A DNA stretch of 64,000 bases, taken from positions 27,128-91,127 of the forward strand of contig NZ_LANF01000007.1 in NCBI RefSeq assembly GCF_000966265.1. Direction: 5' to 3'. Position numbers and translations under genes: made by a program. Below the pieces are notes generated by a model, which was not told the DNA's origin, made no database searches, and worked only from the letters and a program-made list of their open reading frames with translations. Position 1 is the first letter of the stretch; the number at the start of each line of letters is the position of its first letter. Source of the DNA: Palaeococcus ferrophilus DSM 13482. Lineage in GTDB: Archaea > Methanobacteriota_B > Thermococci > Thermococcales > Thermococcaceae. This document shows positions 42,008 through 49,606 of this stretch, piece after piece.

Positions 42008-43108
42008 ATGGAGATGCCCTGGTGGATAGTTGCCGAAGGTATGCTTGTGCTGCTTCTTGACCTTGTAGCGTTCGGATTCCTTTTCAGGGTTTACCTTAAA
42101 AATAGGAGACGTTCCGCCCTCTTCATGGGGCTTGCATGGTTCTTTGATTTTCTGGCGATGGTTGCCGCGTTTTCGTTCCACGAGATCGCCAATTCTTTGC
42201 TGCTCGTTATCTTTTCAATCCTGATATTCCAGGGTACCATAGAACTCCTGAAAGAGGAGAACGGGAAACTGGCACTTGGCAACGCACTCGTGTTCTCCAG
42301 CGCCCCGGTACTTTTGCTGGTGTACACGTGGCTTTTCATAAGCTTCAAGAAACCTTTGATGGTCGCCAACCCCGTGGAAATCCTGGACGAAATCCTCGTG
42401 GCCATTGCATGGGTCAGTGCGGGACTTATGGCCTGCATAGGGGCGTTCTTCACGAAGAGACTTGAGTTCGTTTACAGCAGGAAGGCCACAAGGCTGTTCT
42501 GGGGACTCTTTTTCTTCGGTCTCCATCTGTTCCCCTATCCATTCTTTAAGGACGAACACTGGTACGCGCCCATAGGTCTCACCGCCTCTCTCATCCTCAT
42601 AGCGTTCCTGACTGCTACCTACGTTTCCCTGGCCAATTCCGAGAAGTTCATGAGCCTGAAGCCCCATCCCACCGAGGTGCCCGAGCTCAAACCCGGGGTT
42701 ATCGTGACCACGCGCGAGGAGTACACAACGCTCAAGGAGAAGCTAAAGGACGCGTCGGTTCTGGCGTTCACGCGCGATATAACAAACGTCCCCTCCACGT
42801 GGGTGGCCTACTTCATAACCACAGCGATAAAGGACGAACCAAACGCCATCTCCCCCACTGACCTCGCAAAGATGAGCGAGCTGGTGTACAACTACTACCG
42901 CAGGATGAGCAGCGCCAACGTCATGGGTGTCGTTGTCTTCGATGCGCTGGAGCACGTTATGATGTACAACGGTCTTGAGGTCACCCTCAAGTTCCTAAGC
43001 AAACTCAAGGACTTTGCACAGCTCTACAACGGGAGCCTCATCGTGGTGGCCGAGAAGGAGGCCTTTGAGGAGAAGGAGTGGAACCTCTTAATGAGGCTCA
43101 TGGAGTAG
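42008..43108 (+). CDS. DUF835 domain membrane protein
   Basis: A 366-residue protein with about seven hydrophobic helices in the first 215 residues and a soluble C-terminal DUF835 domain (about residues 225-366). The DUF835 signature GVIVTTREEYTTLKEKLKD, the TRDITNVPSTWVAYF stretch and VVVFDALEHVMMYNG are visible. DUF835 domains are common in Thermococcales and occur with sensory or regulatory domains; their role is not settled. The ATG at 42008 lies one base after the upstream stop. Probably a membrane sensor, perhaps linked to the short adenylate-forming enzyme. Confidence 0.82.
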   Translation: MEMPWWIVAEGMLVLLLDLVAFGFLFRVYLKNRRRSALFMGLAWFFDFLAMVAAFSFHEIANSLLLVIFSILIFQGTIELLKEENGKLALGNALVFSSAPVLLLVYTWLFISFKKPLMVANPVEILDEILVAIAWVSAGLMACIGAFFTKRLEFVYSRKATRLFWGLFFFGLHLFPYPFFKDEHWYAPIGLTASLILIAFLTATYVSLANSEKFMSLKPHPTEVPELKPGVIVTTREEYTTLKEKLKDASVLAFTRDITNVPSTWVAYFITTAIKDEPNAISPTDLAKMSELVYNYYRRMSSANVMGVVVFDALEHVMMYNGLEVTLKFLSKLKDFAQLYNGSLIVVAEKEAFEEKEWNLLMRLME

Positions 43109-43112
43109 TGGA

Positions 43113-43120
43113 TTTATAAA
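43113..43120 (+). promoter_or_regulatory. TATA box for the three-motif H/ACA RNA
   Basis: TTTATAAA lies 23 bases before the predicted RNA 5' end at 43143, which is the normal archaeal spacing. It is separated from the DUF835 stop by only four bases. Confidence 0.7.
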
Positions 43121-43142
43121 CTTCCATTCTCTACTCCTATAT

Positions 43143-43361
43143 GCCCCCGCGCGAGGACTCGCCAGAGCAGTGATGGTGGGTGCGATGCGGGGGCTACAGC
43201 CCGGTCTTACAGCGAGGTCCCCACGGGAGGGCCTTCCGCGTTACGGAGCACGATGGCCGTGGGAAACCCAGACCGGGCACATTTCTCCGGCCCGCCCGGG
43301 TTAGCCCGCCCGAGGGTGCCTAAGGCTTCGATGAAGGTGGGTGTTACGGGCGGGCCACAAA
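43143..43361 (+). ncRNA. H/ACA guide RNA with three consecutive motifs
   Basis: Three hairpins are each closed by a stem that is followed by ACA. Motif I: 43143-43150 pairs with 43187-43194, ACA 43196-43198; upper stem 43158-43164 with 43174-43180. Motif II: 43199-43207 pairs with 43270-43278, ACA 43279-43281; upper stem 43220-43226 with 43257-43263. Motif III: 43289-43298 pairs with 43347-43356, ACA 43357-43359; upper stem 43305-43310 with 43336-43341. In all three, exactly 15 bases separate the upper stem from ACA, and each apex has GA plus TGA or GAT elements suited to an L7Ae kink-turn or K-loop. This is the layout of the three-motif H/ACA RNA (Pab35 type) of Pyrococcus, as I recall. It should direct pseudouridylation of rRNA by Cbf5, Nop10, Gar1 and L7Ae. 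Confidence 0.88.
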
Positions 43362-43411
43362 AACCCAGAATCCTCGAGAATAGGCAATAAAAAAGAGGGG
43401 AAAGGGAACCT

Positions 43412-45145
43412 TCAGCGCACCATAACCCTCAGGTTCTTGAGCTTTATCACCACGCCGTGCTCCCTTCCCACCTCGCGCATGATGCGGAGTATCGTGTCCC
43501 GCGCCTCCTTCTTTATGGCCTCATCCGAGACCGTGGAGAACGAGCCGAAAAGGCCCTCCTGCGCCTCCCTTCCAAAGCTCACCTCGAAGGACACTTCCAC
43601 GGTGTTGTTTACGATGTCCCAGTTCATCTTCAGCCACCTGAACTTCGTGCGGGGTATCGTGGAGAGTTCCCTCTGTATCGCGGACTTGAGTTTGTTCATG
43701 GCCGGCTCGATGCGGCTCTTGATGAGGGTCTGGGTGCTTTCCTCCTTCTTGGCCTCCGTGATAGCTGCAAGCTCCTCAACTCCGGCCTCCTTGAGGAGCT
43801 TCTCGACCTCCGCCTCTATGAGCTTCTTCTTTTCCATGATTTCCTTGACCTTCTCGGAGCTCTCGACCGCTGGCCGTGCCGCAGGAGCGGCCGGAGATGG
43901 GGCCCTAACTCCCGCAGGAGCCTCCTCCCGATCAACAACGACATCAACATAGTTGAGTTTTGTGGAGAGTCTTATCTCCCTTGAGAGGTTACGCAGATGG
44001 TTCTTTATTATGCCCTCCGCCCTGCTGGCGGCCGCCGCGTGTGATAGCGTTGGGGACTTGCCCTTGACGAAGACGTTGACCTCCAGGCCGGAGTTCTGGA
44101 TCGCCGTTACCTCGAAGTGGGTAACCCTGAACTCAGGGGAATTGAGGTCCTTCACGACGTTCTTCGAGAAGGCCATGAAGAATGCCCTGTACTCGTTCGG
44201 GGAGTTGACGACTATCCTTGCCTCCTCCCTTTTACGCCGGGTTTCTGCCGGTTTCTCCGTGAACTCCTTGCCAACACCGCTTATCTCAACGTTGACCTTA
44301 TCGAGGAGAGGTTTTAGCCCGGTGTTGCGCCCTATAACCGGGAGGTGCCTGTTGATGAAGTACATTACCTTTCTCTTGGCTATGCCCGCCTCGGTGCTCC
44401 CCCCGAGGCTCTGCCCCTTGAAGTCCACCGCGATGTGCACAACGCCGCTTCCTATGGAGGCGCGGATGATGGCTTCGGTCAGTATCACGTCCTTGAGCTT
44501 CTGAATCTCCTTCCCTATTTCCTCGAGGTACTCGTTGAGGGCCTCTGAAACGACCCCCTTAAGGGCAGCGGGTCCTTCAACCTCAATACTAACCCTGGTT
44601 TCCGGGACTTTCTCCTCTTTTTCTGCTTCCGCGGGCTTTGGTGTCTCCACCTTTGGCTCCTCGACCTTGGGCTTCTCGGCCTCCTTCTTCGCCGGGGGAG
44701 CTTCCTTTTTCTTTGGGGCCGGTGCCGGCAAAACTTGGGTTTCGGCCTTTCCTTCGGGTACCCGCCCCCTCATAAACTCCTCTACGTCAAGCTTTGGCGT
44801 GGCATTGTATAGGTCTATGTTGTCCGCGATGGATATCTTCAGGCTTATCTCATCGAGCCCGAAGACGTCCACGATCATGGGGTTATCCACCAGCTCCAGG
44901 AGCTTTTTGAGCGCCGCGGCACCCACGAGCTTCTCGCCGGTGTCAACTACCTCTCCCTCTGCAGCGATGATTTTCCTGCGCCCGATGAGAATAGTGAAGT
45001 AGTACTTCGCCGTCCGGTCCTTCGTAAATACCTTGAGAAAGAGCCCTGAACCCCGTTCCAGTGCCTCGCGTATCTCCCCCGCAAGACCCTCCCTGGACGT
45101 CACAACGATGTTTTCCTTCAATGGTTCCACCGAGGGAAGCTGCAT
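43412..45145 (-). CDS. Large hypothetical protein with N-terminal DUF2226-like region
   Basis: A 577-residue protein. Residues 1-120 (LPSVEPLKENIVVTSREGL onward) resemble archaeal DUF2226 proteins, low confidence. A Lys/Glu/Pro-rich linker follows at about 135-190, then several alpha/beta domains and a coiled-coil linker near 440-480. The C-terminal 130 residues form another mixed domain. No catalytic or membrane motif is seen. ATATATATA at 45161-45170 is a TATA element that would place transcription start at the ATG 45145, so I prefer this start over the ATG at 45157. The next gene is divergent with about 116 bases between. Confidence 0.65.
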   Translation of the reverse strand: MQLPSVEPLKENIVVTSREGLAGEIREALERGSGLFLKVFTKDRTAKYYFTILIGRRKIIAAEGEVVDTGEKLVGAAALKKLLELVDNPMIVDVFGLDEISLKISIADNIDLYNATPKLDVEEFMRGRVPEGKAETQVLPAPAPKKKEAPPAKKEAEKPKVEEPKVETPKPAEAEKEEKVPETRVSIEVEGPAALKGVVSEALNEYLEEIGKEIQKLKDVILTEAIIRASIGSGVVHIAVDFKGQSLGGSTEAGIAKRKVMYFINRHLPVIGRNTGLKPLLDKVNVEISGVGKEFTEKPAETRRKREEARIVVNSPNEYRAFFMAFSKNVVKDLNSPEFRVTHFEVTAIQNSGLEVNVFVKGKSPTLSHAAAASRAEGIIKNHLRNLSREIRLSTKLNYVDVVVDREEAPAGVRAPSPAAPAARPAVESSEKVKEIMEKKKLIEAEVEKLLKEAGVEELAAITEAKKEESTQTLIKSRIEPAMNKLKSAIQRELSTIPRTKFRWLKMNWDIVNNTVEVSFEVSFGREAQEGLFGSFSTVSDEAIKKEARDTILRIMREVGREHGVVIKLKNLRVMVR

Positions 45146-45261
45146 TTCAACCACCATTACATATATATATTCAAACGCGCCTAAAATATCCGGACAGATT
45201 CCGTATAATTAGTACATCCCAGGAAGTATTTAAACATTGTTGTACCATAAAGGTGAGCTCC

Positions 45262-46725
45262 ATGAAGGTGATAATACTCGGTGGGGGGGCCATAGGGCGG
45301 GCACTGGCCGATGCCCTTAAGGGTGAGCTTGAGGTAGTGATCGTGGAGAAGGATGAAATCCGGGCAAAGTCTCTATCCGAAAGCGGTTTTAAGGTGGTGG
45401 GTGACGATTTTGGATATACGGCCACCCTCCTCAAAGCGGGGATAGACACGGCTGATCTCGTTGTGATAACCTCCATGGACGTTGCCACGATAAAGAGGGC
45501 CGTTCAGGTCATAAGGACGAACAACCAGGACGTCCCGATAATAACGATACTTCCCGACGGGGTATCTGGGGAGGAGCTCCAGAGGGAGATAGAGGAGGAA
45601 CTTGAGTTCGAGGCCAAAATCAACTACGGCATCTCCCCCAAGGACGCGCTCTCGAAGTACATCCTCGGCATAGTGGAGGAGTTCTCGAAGAGGAAGAGTG
45701 CCAACAAACTCCAGAAGAAGCTGCTCGAGCTCAGGGAGAGGGGTGAATCCATCCTCATCGTGATGCACGACAACCCTGACCCTGACGCCATCGGTGCGGC
45801 CTACGCACTCTCCAGAATAGCCCAGAACGCCGGATTTAAGGTGCGCATCGTCCACGGGGGAGAGATAACGCACCACGAGAACAGGGCCCTCGTGAACCTC
45901 CTCGGGATAGAGCTGATGAAAATCTCGGAGGGTTCCTACGAGATAAAGAGACACCCCTTCATAGCGCTCGTGGACTGCCAGCCAAACGGGAACGTGACGA
46001 TACTACAGCCCGACGACCTCAAGAAGGTGGAGATACTAATTGACCACCACCAGATACTGGAGAGCCTAAGGGAGCGCATCTCCGAGGAGGCCTTCGTTGA
46101 CATAAGGCCCGAGGCAAAGGCGTCCTCATCAATCCTCGTGGAGTACCTCAACGGTCTCAAGGTAAACCTCGATACCAAACTGGCCACCGCCCTCTTCTAC
46201 GGCATCTACACCGACACGAAGAAGTTCTCAAAGCTGAGCCACATAGAGCTCGACGCCATAAAGCTCCTCGCGAACAAAGTGGACTACGAGCTTCTGGACA
46301 AGGTGGAGCACCCCGACATCTCGACGGAGGCCGCAGAGATACTCGCGAAGGCGATACTCAACAGGAAGACGTACAAGAACGTTGCCATATCCAACGTAGG
46401 TTTCATAAGCAACCGCGATGCGATAGCACAGGCTGCCGACTTCCTCCTGCGCCTTGAGGGAATCTCAACCGTCCTCGTCTTCGGAATAGTGGACGACAAG
46501 ATTGAAATTTCCGCCAGAACAAACGACGTCCGTGTGAACGTGGGGAAGGTTCTCAAGGAAGCTTTTTCGGGCATAGGGAGCGCCGGTGGTCACGCCCAGA
46601 TGGGGGGCGCGAGGATAAACCTCGGAATATTCACCCTCGCAAAGGACAAGAACTCACTCCTCCGCCTGGCAGAGGAGGCGATCACAGAAAAGTTTTTGGA
46701 GGCACTTGGAATAAAAGAGGGCTAG
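45262..46725 (+). CDS. TrkA-N / DHH phosphoesterase fusion protein
   Basis: A 487-residue fusion. Residues 1-120 are a Rossmann-type RCK/TrkA-N domain with GGGAIGRALADAL near residue 7 and a terminal VEKDE Asp/Glu for nucleotide. A DHH phosphoesterase core begins near residue 165 with VMHDNPDPDAIGAA, VDCQ near 238 and IDHHQ near 262, then a DHHA1 domain with GGHAQMGGARINLG near the C-terminus. DHH-DHHA1 proteins degrade pApA, cyclic di-AMP or short RNA/DNA. The nucleotide-sensing RCK part suggests a regulatory link, for example to NAD or cyclic dinucleotides. The ATG at 45262 follows GGTGAG. It overlaps the convergent PRC-barrel gene by four bases. Confidence 0.85.
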   Translation: MKVIILGGGAIGRALADALKGELEVVIVEKDEIRAKSLSESGFKVVGDDFGYTATLLKAGIDTADLVVITSMDVATIKRAVQVIRTNNQDVPIITILPDGVSGEELQREIEEELEFEAKINYGISPKDALSKYILGIVEEFSKRKSANKLQKKLLELRERGESILIVMHDNPDPDAIGAAYALSRIAQNAGFKVRIVHGGEITHHENRALVNLLGIELMKISEGSYEIKRHPFIALVDCQPNGNVTILQPDDLKKVEILIDHHQILESLRERISEEAFVDIRPEAKASSSILVEYLNGLKVNLDTKLATALFYGIYTDTKKFSKLSHIELDAIKLLANKVDYELLDKVEHPDISTEAAEILAKAILNRKTYKNVAISNVGFISNRDAIAQAADFLLRLEGISTVLVFGIVDDKIEISARTNDVRVNVGKVLKEAFSGIGSAGGHAQMGGARINLGIFTLAKDKNSLLRLAEEAITEKFLEALGIKEG

Positions 46726-46931
46726 TCCTCCTTCGCCCTCACAAGTATTATGTCGCCTATGGCCGTGACCCTCTCGTAGGGCACGCCAACCTTTTCTCCC
46801 GGGAGTCCGAGGGCGAGAACCTTCCCGCCTCCCTGGCCGATTTCAATCAGGACCTCATCAACGTATCCCACGTAGTTGCCACGTGTGTTGTAAATCTGCT
46901 TTCCGTAGAGCCGGGACAGGCGCATCACCAT
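46722..46931 (-). CDS. Small PRC-barrel domain protein
   Basis: A 69-residue PRC-barrel protein: RLYGKQIYNTRGNYVGYVDEVLIE then VLALGLPGEKVGVPYERVTAIGDIILV is the typical pattern of RimM-type barrels. Small archaeal PRC-barrel proteins include the CdpB cell-division factors of haloarchaea; whether this one has such a role is not known. The ATG at 46931 follows GGTGATTAAA. A TATA-like TTTATAAAG on the minus strand lies near 46982-46990. Confidence 0.75.
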   Translation of the reverse strand: MVMRLSRLYGKQIYNTRGNYVGYVDEVLIEIGQGGGKVLALGLPGEKVGVPYERVTAIGDIILVRAKED

Positions 46932-47082
46932 TTTAATCACCGCTCTAAAATACCGTTCCGTCTTAATATAGTTTACGCTAACTTTATAAACCCAACTTAA
47001 TAGCATCCATGGGTTCATGGAAACATTTTAATAGTATTGTCCTTCAGAGTATAACGATGGACTTAGTTGGCAGGTGATGAGC

Positions 47083-47583
47083 ATGTGGGGAAGGCTTGAG
47101 CATTACTTTGATGAGTACCCGGTCAGGAAGCAGATAGCAAAGACCCTACTCAAGTACGGCCTGAGGGTAACGGACGACATGAAGATAAAAGCGGGCGACA
47201 TAGAGGTTCCCTACACCAAGGTTGCCAAGGCACTCGACGTGGACAGGCGCGTCGTCAAGGAGACCGTGGGAATGATACTCAAAATACCCGAGCTCAGGGA
47301 GATTTACAAGAACCTCGAGCCCACCGTTCATATGAAGTACGTTGGAAGGCACGTGGGCTACGGCGTCATAGAAATAGAGCCCGAGCCGAGGGCCGTTGGA
47401 ATACTCGCAAAGATAGCCCAGAAGATAGCGGACAGGGGAATAAACATCGTCCAGGTTGTTGCTGAGGACCCCGAACTCTATCCCGAGGCCACGCTCACCA
47501 TAATCACCGAGAAGGGAATCCCCGGTGAGCTGATAAACGAGCTCTCGAAGCTTGAGGGCGTGAAGAGGATATCAATCTACTGA
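47083..47583 (+). CDS. ACT domain regulatory protein with N-terminal HTH
   Basis: A 166-residue protein with a helix-turn-helix-like first part (VAKALDVDRRVVKETVGMI near residues 48-67) and an ACT domain in the second half (GVIEIEPEPRAVGILAKIAQKIADRGINIVQVV then EATLTIITEKGIPGELINELSKLEG). ACT domains bind amino acids, so an amino-acid-responsive regulator is likely, though the ligand is unknown. The ATG at 47083 follows AGGTGATGAGC. It stands alone, followed by a small hypothetical gene after 65 bases. Confidence 0.85.
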   Translation: MWGRLEHYFDEYPVRKQIAKTLLKYGLRVTDDMKIKAGDIEVPYTKVAKALDVDRRVVKETVGMILKIPELREIYKNLEPTVHMKYVGRHVGYGVIEIEPEPRAVGILAKIAQKIADRGINIVQVVAEDPELYPEATLTIITEKGIPGELINELSKLEGVKRISIY

Positions 47584-47648
47584 GCCCTCTTCTTTTTGTC
47601 CATGGACAGTTTTTTAAAAAGATACTCCGAGTTTTTGGCGGTGGTGGT

Positions 47649-47912
47649 ATGGAGGACGTTGAGAGGGTTAAGAGGCTCTGCGCTTCCCTGGGCAGGGACG
47701 ACCTCGTGAGGAGGATAGACTCCTTCGTGGGGATGACGAGGGCTCTTGAATCCAAGAGGGGAGAAGATTTCATAAAGCTCCAGGTTTACGGCTTCCTCGA
47801 GGGTATTCTCGTTGGGATTGGTGAAGCCGAGGAGCTGCTCGGGGAGATAAGGGAAAAGAGACGTGCCCTTGATGAGCTCTTCAGGAACCCCCGCGTCCAG
47901 CTTGAGGAGTGA
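47649..47912 (+). CDS. Small hypothetical helical protein, 87 residues
   Basis: An 87-residue helical, charged protein, without signal peptide or membrane segment, that I do not recognise. GGTGGT lies just before the ATG, and a TATA-like TTTTTTAAAAAG is near 47609-47620. Its stop codon (47910-47912) lies inside the first repeat of the Orc1/Cdc6 module, so the repeat boundary abuts this gene. The gene appears ordinary in composition. Confidence 0.65.
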   Translation: MEDVERVKRLCASLGRDDLVRRIDSFVGMTRALESKRGEDFIKLQVYGFLEGILVGIGEAEELLGEIREKRRALDELFRNPRVQLEE

Positions 47913-47933
47913 GAGAGTGGATATCGAGTGTAA
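47909..47933 (+). repeat. 25-base repeat, left copy
   Basis: A 25-base sequence starting GTGAGAGAG and ending in the core GATATCGAGTGTAA. It is identical, in inverted orientation, to 49536-49560 on the far side of the Orc1/Cdc6 gene. It overlaps the stop of the preceding small gene. Confidence 0.85.
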
Positions 47934-48013
47934 CACAGTTCTTGACGTTCAACGATGTTGATTACACACCCTTCTGTTTAATTATGTAGTTAATTTAGTA
48001 TGGGGGGAGAGGA

Positions 48014-48027
48014 GATATCGAGTGTAA
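48014..48027 (+). repeat. Repeat core, second copy
   Basis: GATATCGAGTGTAA in the same orientation as the left copy, preceded by GGGGAGAGGA, which is similar to the purine-rich flank of the 25-base copies. It lies 94 bases from the left copy, with an AT-rich tract between. Confidence 0.8.
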
Positions 48028-48088
48028 AATTCTTCTCCCCGTCCCCTCTTTCACGATGGATGGTCCAAGGGACGTTTGAAAAATTCAG

Positions 48089-48102
48089 TTACACTCGATA
48101 TC
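48089..48102 (-). repeat. Repeat core, third copy (inverted)
   Basis: TTACACTCGATATC, the inverted core, followed by TACTCCCTCTC, which mirrors the purine-rich flank of the other copies. Second and third copies face each other across about 60 bases. Confidence 0.8.
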
Positions 48103-48284
48103 TACTCCCTCTCTGCCTCTTCCATGTTCCCATCGGCGTGCCCCAGGACTGCCGGGATAACCATCCCATTTAAATGCCCCCCGGCAGATATCCAATGTCA
48201 CACCGGGTTAAAGTTATAAGGGAAAGTCAATACACTTGAGACACGCTCGCCTGCATTTTATGCTCGCGATATCGGGTGAAAAGC

Positions 48285-49535
48285 ATGGGAGTCATTGACA
48301 TCTTTGAGAAGGCAGTGGAGGAGAAGGGAATACTTCTTAACCCCTCGGTGCTTAGCGATACGTACGTTCCGGAGAAGCTTCTATTTAGGGACGAGGAGAT
48401 AGGCAAAATAGCAAGGAATCTCGCCAAGTTCTTCAAGAGCGATTACCCCGACAACACCCTGATATTCGGCCCCCCGGGGACGGGAAAGACCCACGCGATT
48501 AAGATGGTCTCCAGGGACTACAACGCCTTTGCACGCGAAAAGGGCTTTCCCTCGCAGGCCGTTTACGTGAACGCCAAGGACAAATCGTACTTCCAGGTTC
48601 TGGTGGAGCTCCTTCATTCCCTCGGCATAGAGTTCCCTTCGAGGGGCTTTGGGGTGGGGGAAGCAGTATCGGCACTCGCTGATCACCTGAAGGGCCTTGA
48701 GGGGACCTACATCTTCATATTCGACGAGATAGACAAGATGAAGCGCACATCGCGGGACAACGAGGATCCGATGAACGCGCTCATCTACCGCATGTCTCGC
48801 CTTGACGAACTTACGGGCGAACTTAAGACGGCCTTCGTGGTGATATCCAACAGGGGGGACATAATGCAACGCCTGGAGTACTTTACGCGCTCGAAGTTCA
48901 TCCCCGAGATAGTGTACTTCAGGGAGTACGACGCCCGTGAAATAGCCGAGATACTGCACGATAGGGTGGAGAAGGCTTTCATAGAGGGCACCGTAAGCGA
49001 GGACGCGATAAACTACCTCGCGGCCCTCATAAAGCAGGGAGGGAAAGACCTTCGCTGGGGCTTCAGGGTTCTCAAGGAGGCCGCGGAACTGGCCAAAGAT
49101 AAGCTCACGAGGGAGGAGATAAACAGGGCCATAGAGGTCGTGGAGAGGAACATGCTTCAGGAGGCAATAAAGGGGCTCGACGTTACCCAGCTCCTTGTAC
49201 TGTACTCCGTGGCTCTCATGGAGGACAGCGGCAACGTCCCGAGAACGGGGCACGTGTATTCCGCCTACAAACTCCTCTGCGAGAAGCTAAACTACCCGTC
49301 GAGGACAATGAGGCACATAACGCACTTCGTGGTTCCCAAGCTCGAGACCCAGGGCCTCATGACGGTCAGCGAGAAGAGCTTTGGCCGCGGTAAGGGGAGG
49401 AGCCTGGTCTACCACATAGACGAGGAGCCCGTTAAGATACTCTCCCTCATCGAGAATGAGCTGGCGATACGCCTCGGAACCACCGTAAGGCACGCCACGG
49501 ACGAGGACATCCTTAGGTTCTATCGGGAGTGGTAA
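48285..49535 (+). CDS. Orc1/Cdc6 replication initiator-type AAA+ protein
   Basis: A 416-residue protein of the archaeal Orc1/Cdc6 family, which binds origins and recruits MCM. Walker A is GPPGTGKTHAIKM near residue 63, Walker B is FIFDEIDKMK near 148, sensor 1 is VVISNRGD near 186 and sensor 2 is GGKDLRWGFRVLKEA near 250. The C-terminal part (about 305-410) is a winged helix (PSRTMRHITHFVVPKLETQGLM). The ATG at 48285 follows GGGTGA, itself part of a weak repeat copy. TTATAAG near 48213-48219 may be the TATA box. Thermococcales usually carry one such gene beside their main origin; a replication gene cluster is absent here, so this could be a second initiator or one of mobile origin. Confidence 0.88.
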   Translation: MGVIDIFEKAVEEKGILLNPSVLSDTYVPEKLLFRDEEIGKIARNLAKFFKSDYPDNTLIFGPPGTGKTHAIKMVSRDYNAFAREKGFPSQAVYVNAKDKSYFQVLVELLHSLGIEFPSRGFGVGEAVSALADHLKGLEGTYIFIFDEIDKMKRTSRDNEDPMNALIYRMSRLDELTGELKTAFVVISNRGDIMQRLEYFTRSKFIPEIVYFREYDAREIAEILHDRVEKAFIEGTVSEDAINYLAALIKQGGKDLRWGFRVLKEAAELAKDKLTREEINRAIEVVERNMLQEAIKGLDVTQLLVLYSVALMEDSGNVPRTGHVYSAYKLLCEKLNYPSRTMRHITHFVVPKLETQGLMTVSEKSFGRGKGRSLVYHIDEEPVKILSLIENELAIRLGTTVRHATDEDILRFYREW

Positions 49536-49560
49536 TTACACTCGATATCCACTCTCTCAC
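49536..49560 (-). repeat. 25-base repeat, right copy (inverted)
   Basis: The exact inverted copy of 47909-47933, starting at the base directly after the Orc1/Cdc6 stop codon. It sits just before the pheS TATA element (AATTTTTAAG near 49564-49573). No target-site duplication is seen outside the two copies. Confidence 0.85.
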
Positions 49561-49606
49561 CGCAATTTTTAAGTAAGAAGGCCGTAACTCCAATGGGGGT
49601 GTATGT

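Larger units (their letters stand above)
47909..48284. other. Candidate replication-origin region next to Orc1/Cdc6
   Basis: This 376-base gap has no gene. It contains three clear copies of GATATCGAGTGTAA (47920, 48014, and inverted at 48089) plus two weaker versions, GATATCCAATGTCA at 48187 and GATATCGGGTGAA at 48268. Between the first two copies, 47957-48002 is strongly AT-rich (roughly 70 percent by eye) and could be an unwinding element. A fourth clear copy lies just after the gene, inverted. Repeats around an AT-rich tract beside orc1/cdc6 are the hallmark of archaeal origins, yet the repeat differs from the ORB consensus I know from the main Pyrococcus oriC. Confidence 0.6.

Noticed and set aside
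43143..43361. RNase P RNA or SRP RNA
   Set aside because: The conserved RNase P core sequences and the SRP GGAAG-type loop are absent, while three ACA-terminated hairpins explain the whole segment.
47909..49560. Transposon with 25-base terminal inverted repeats
   Set aside because: There is no transposase and no target-site duplication, and extra copies of the repeat core lie inside; initiator sites explain this better.
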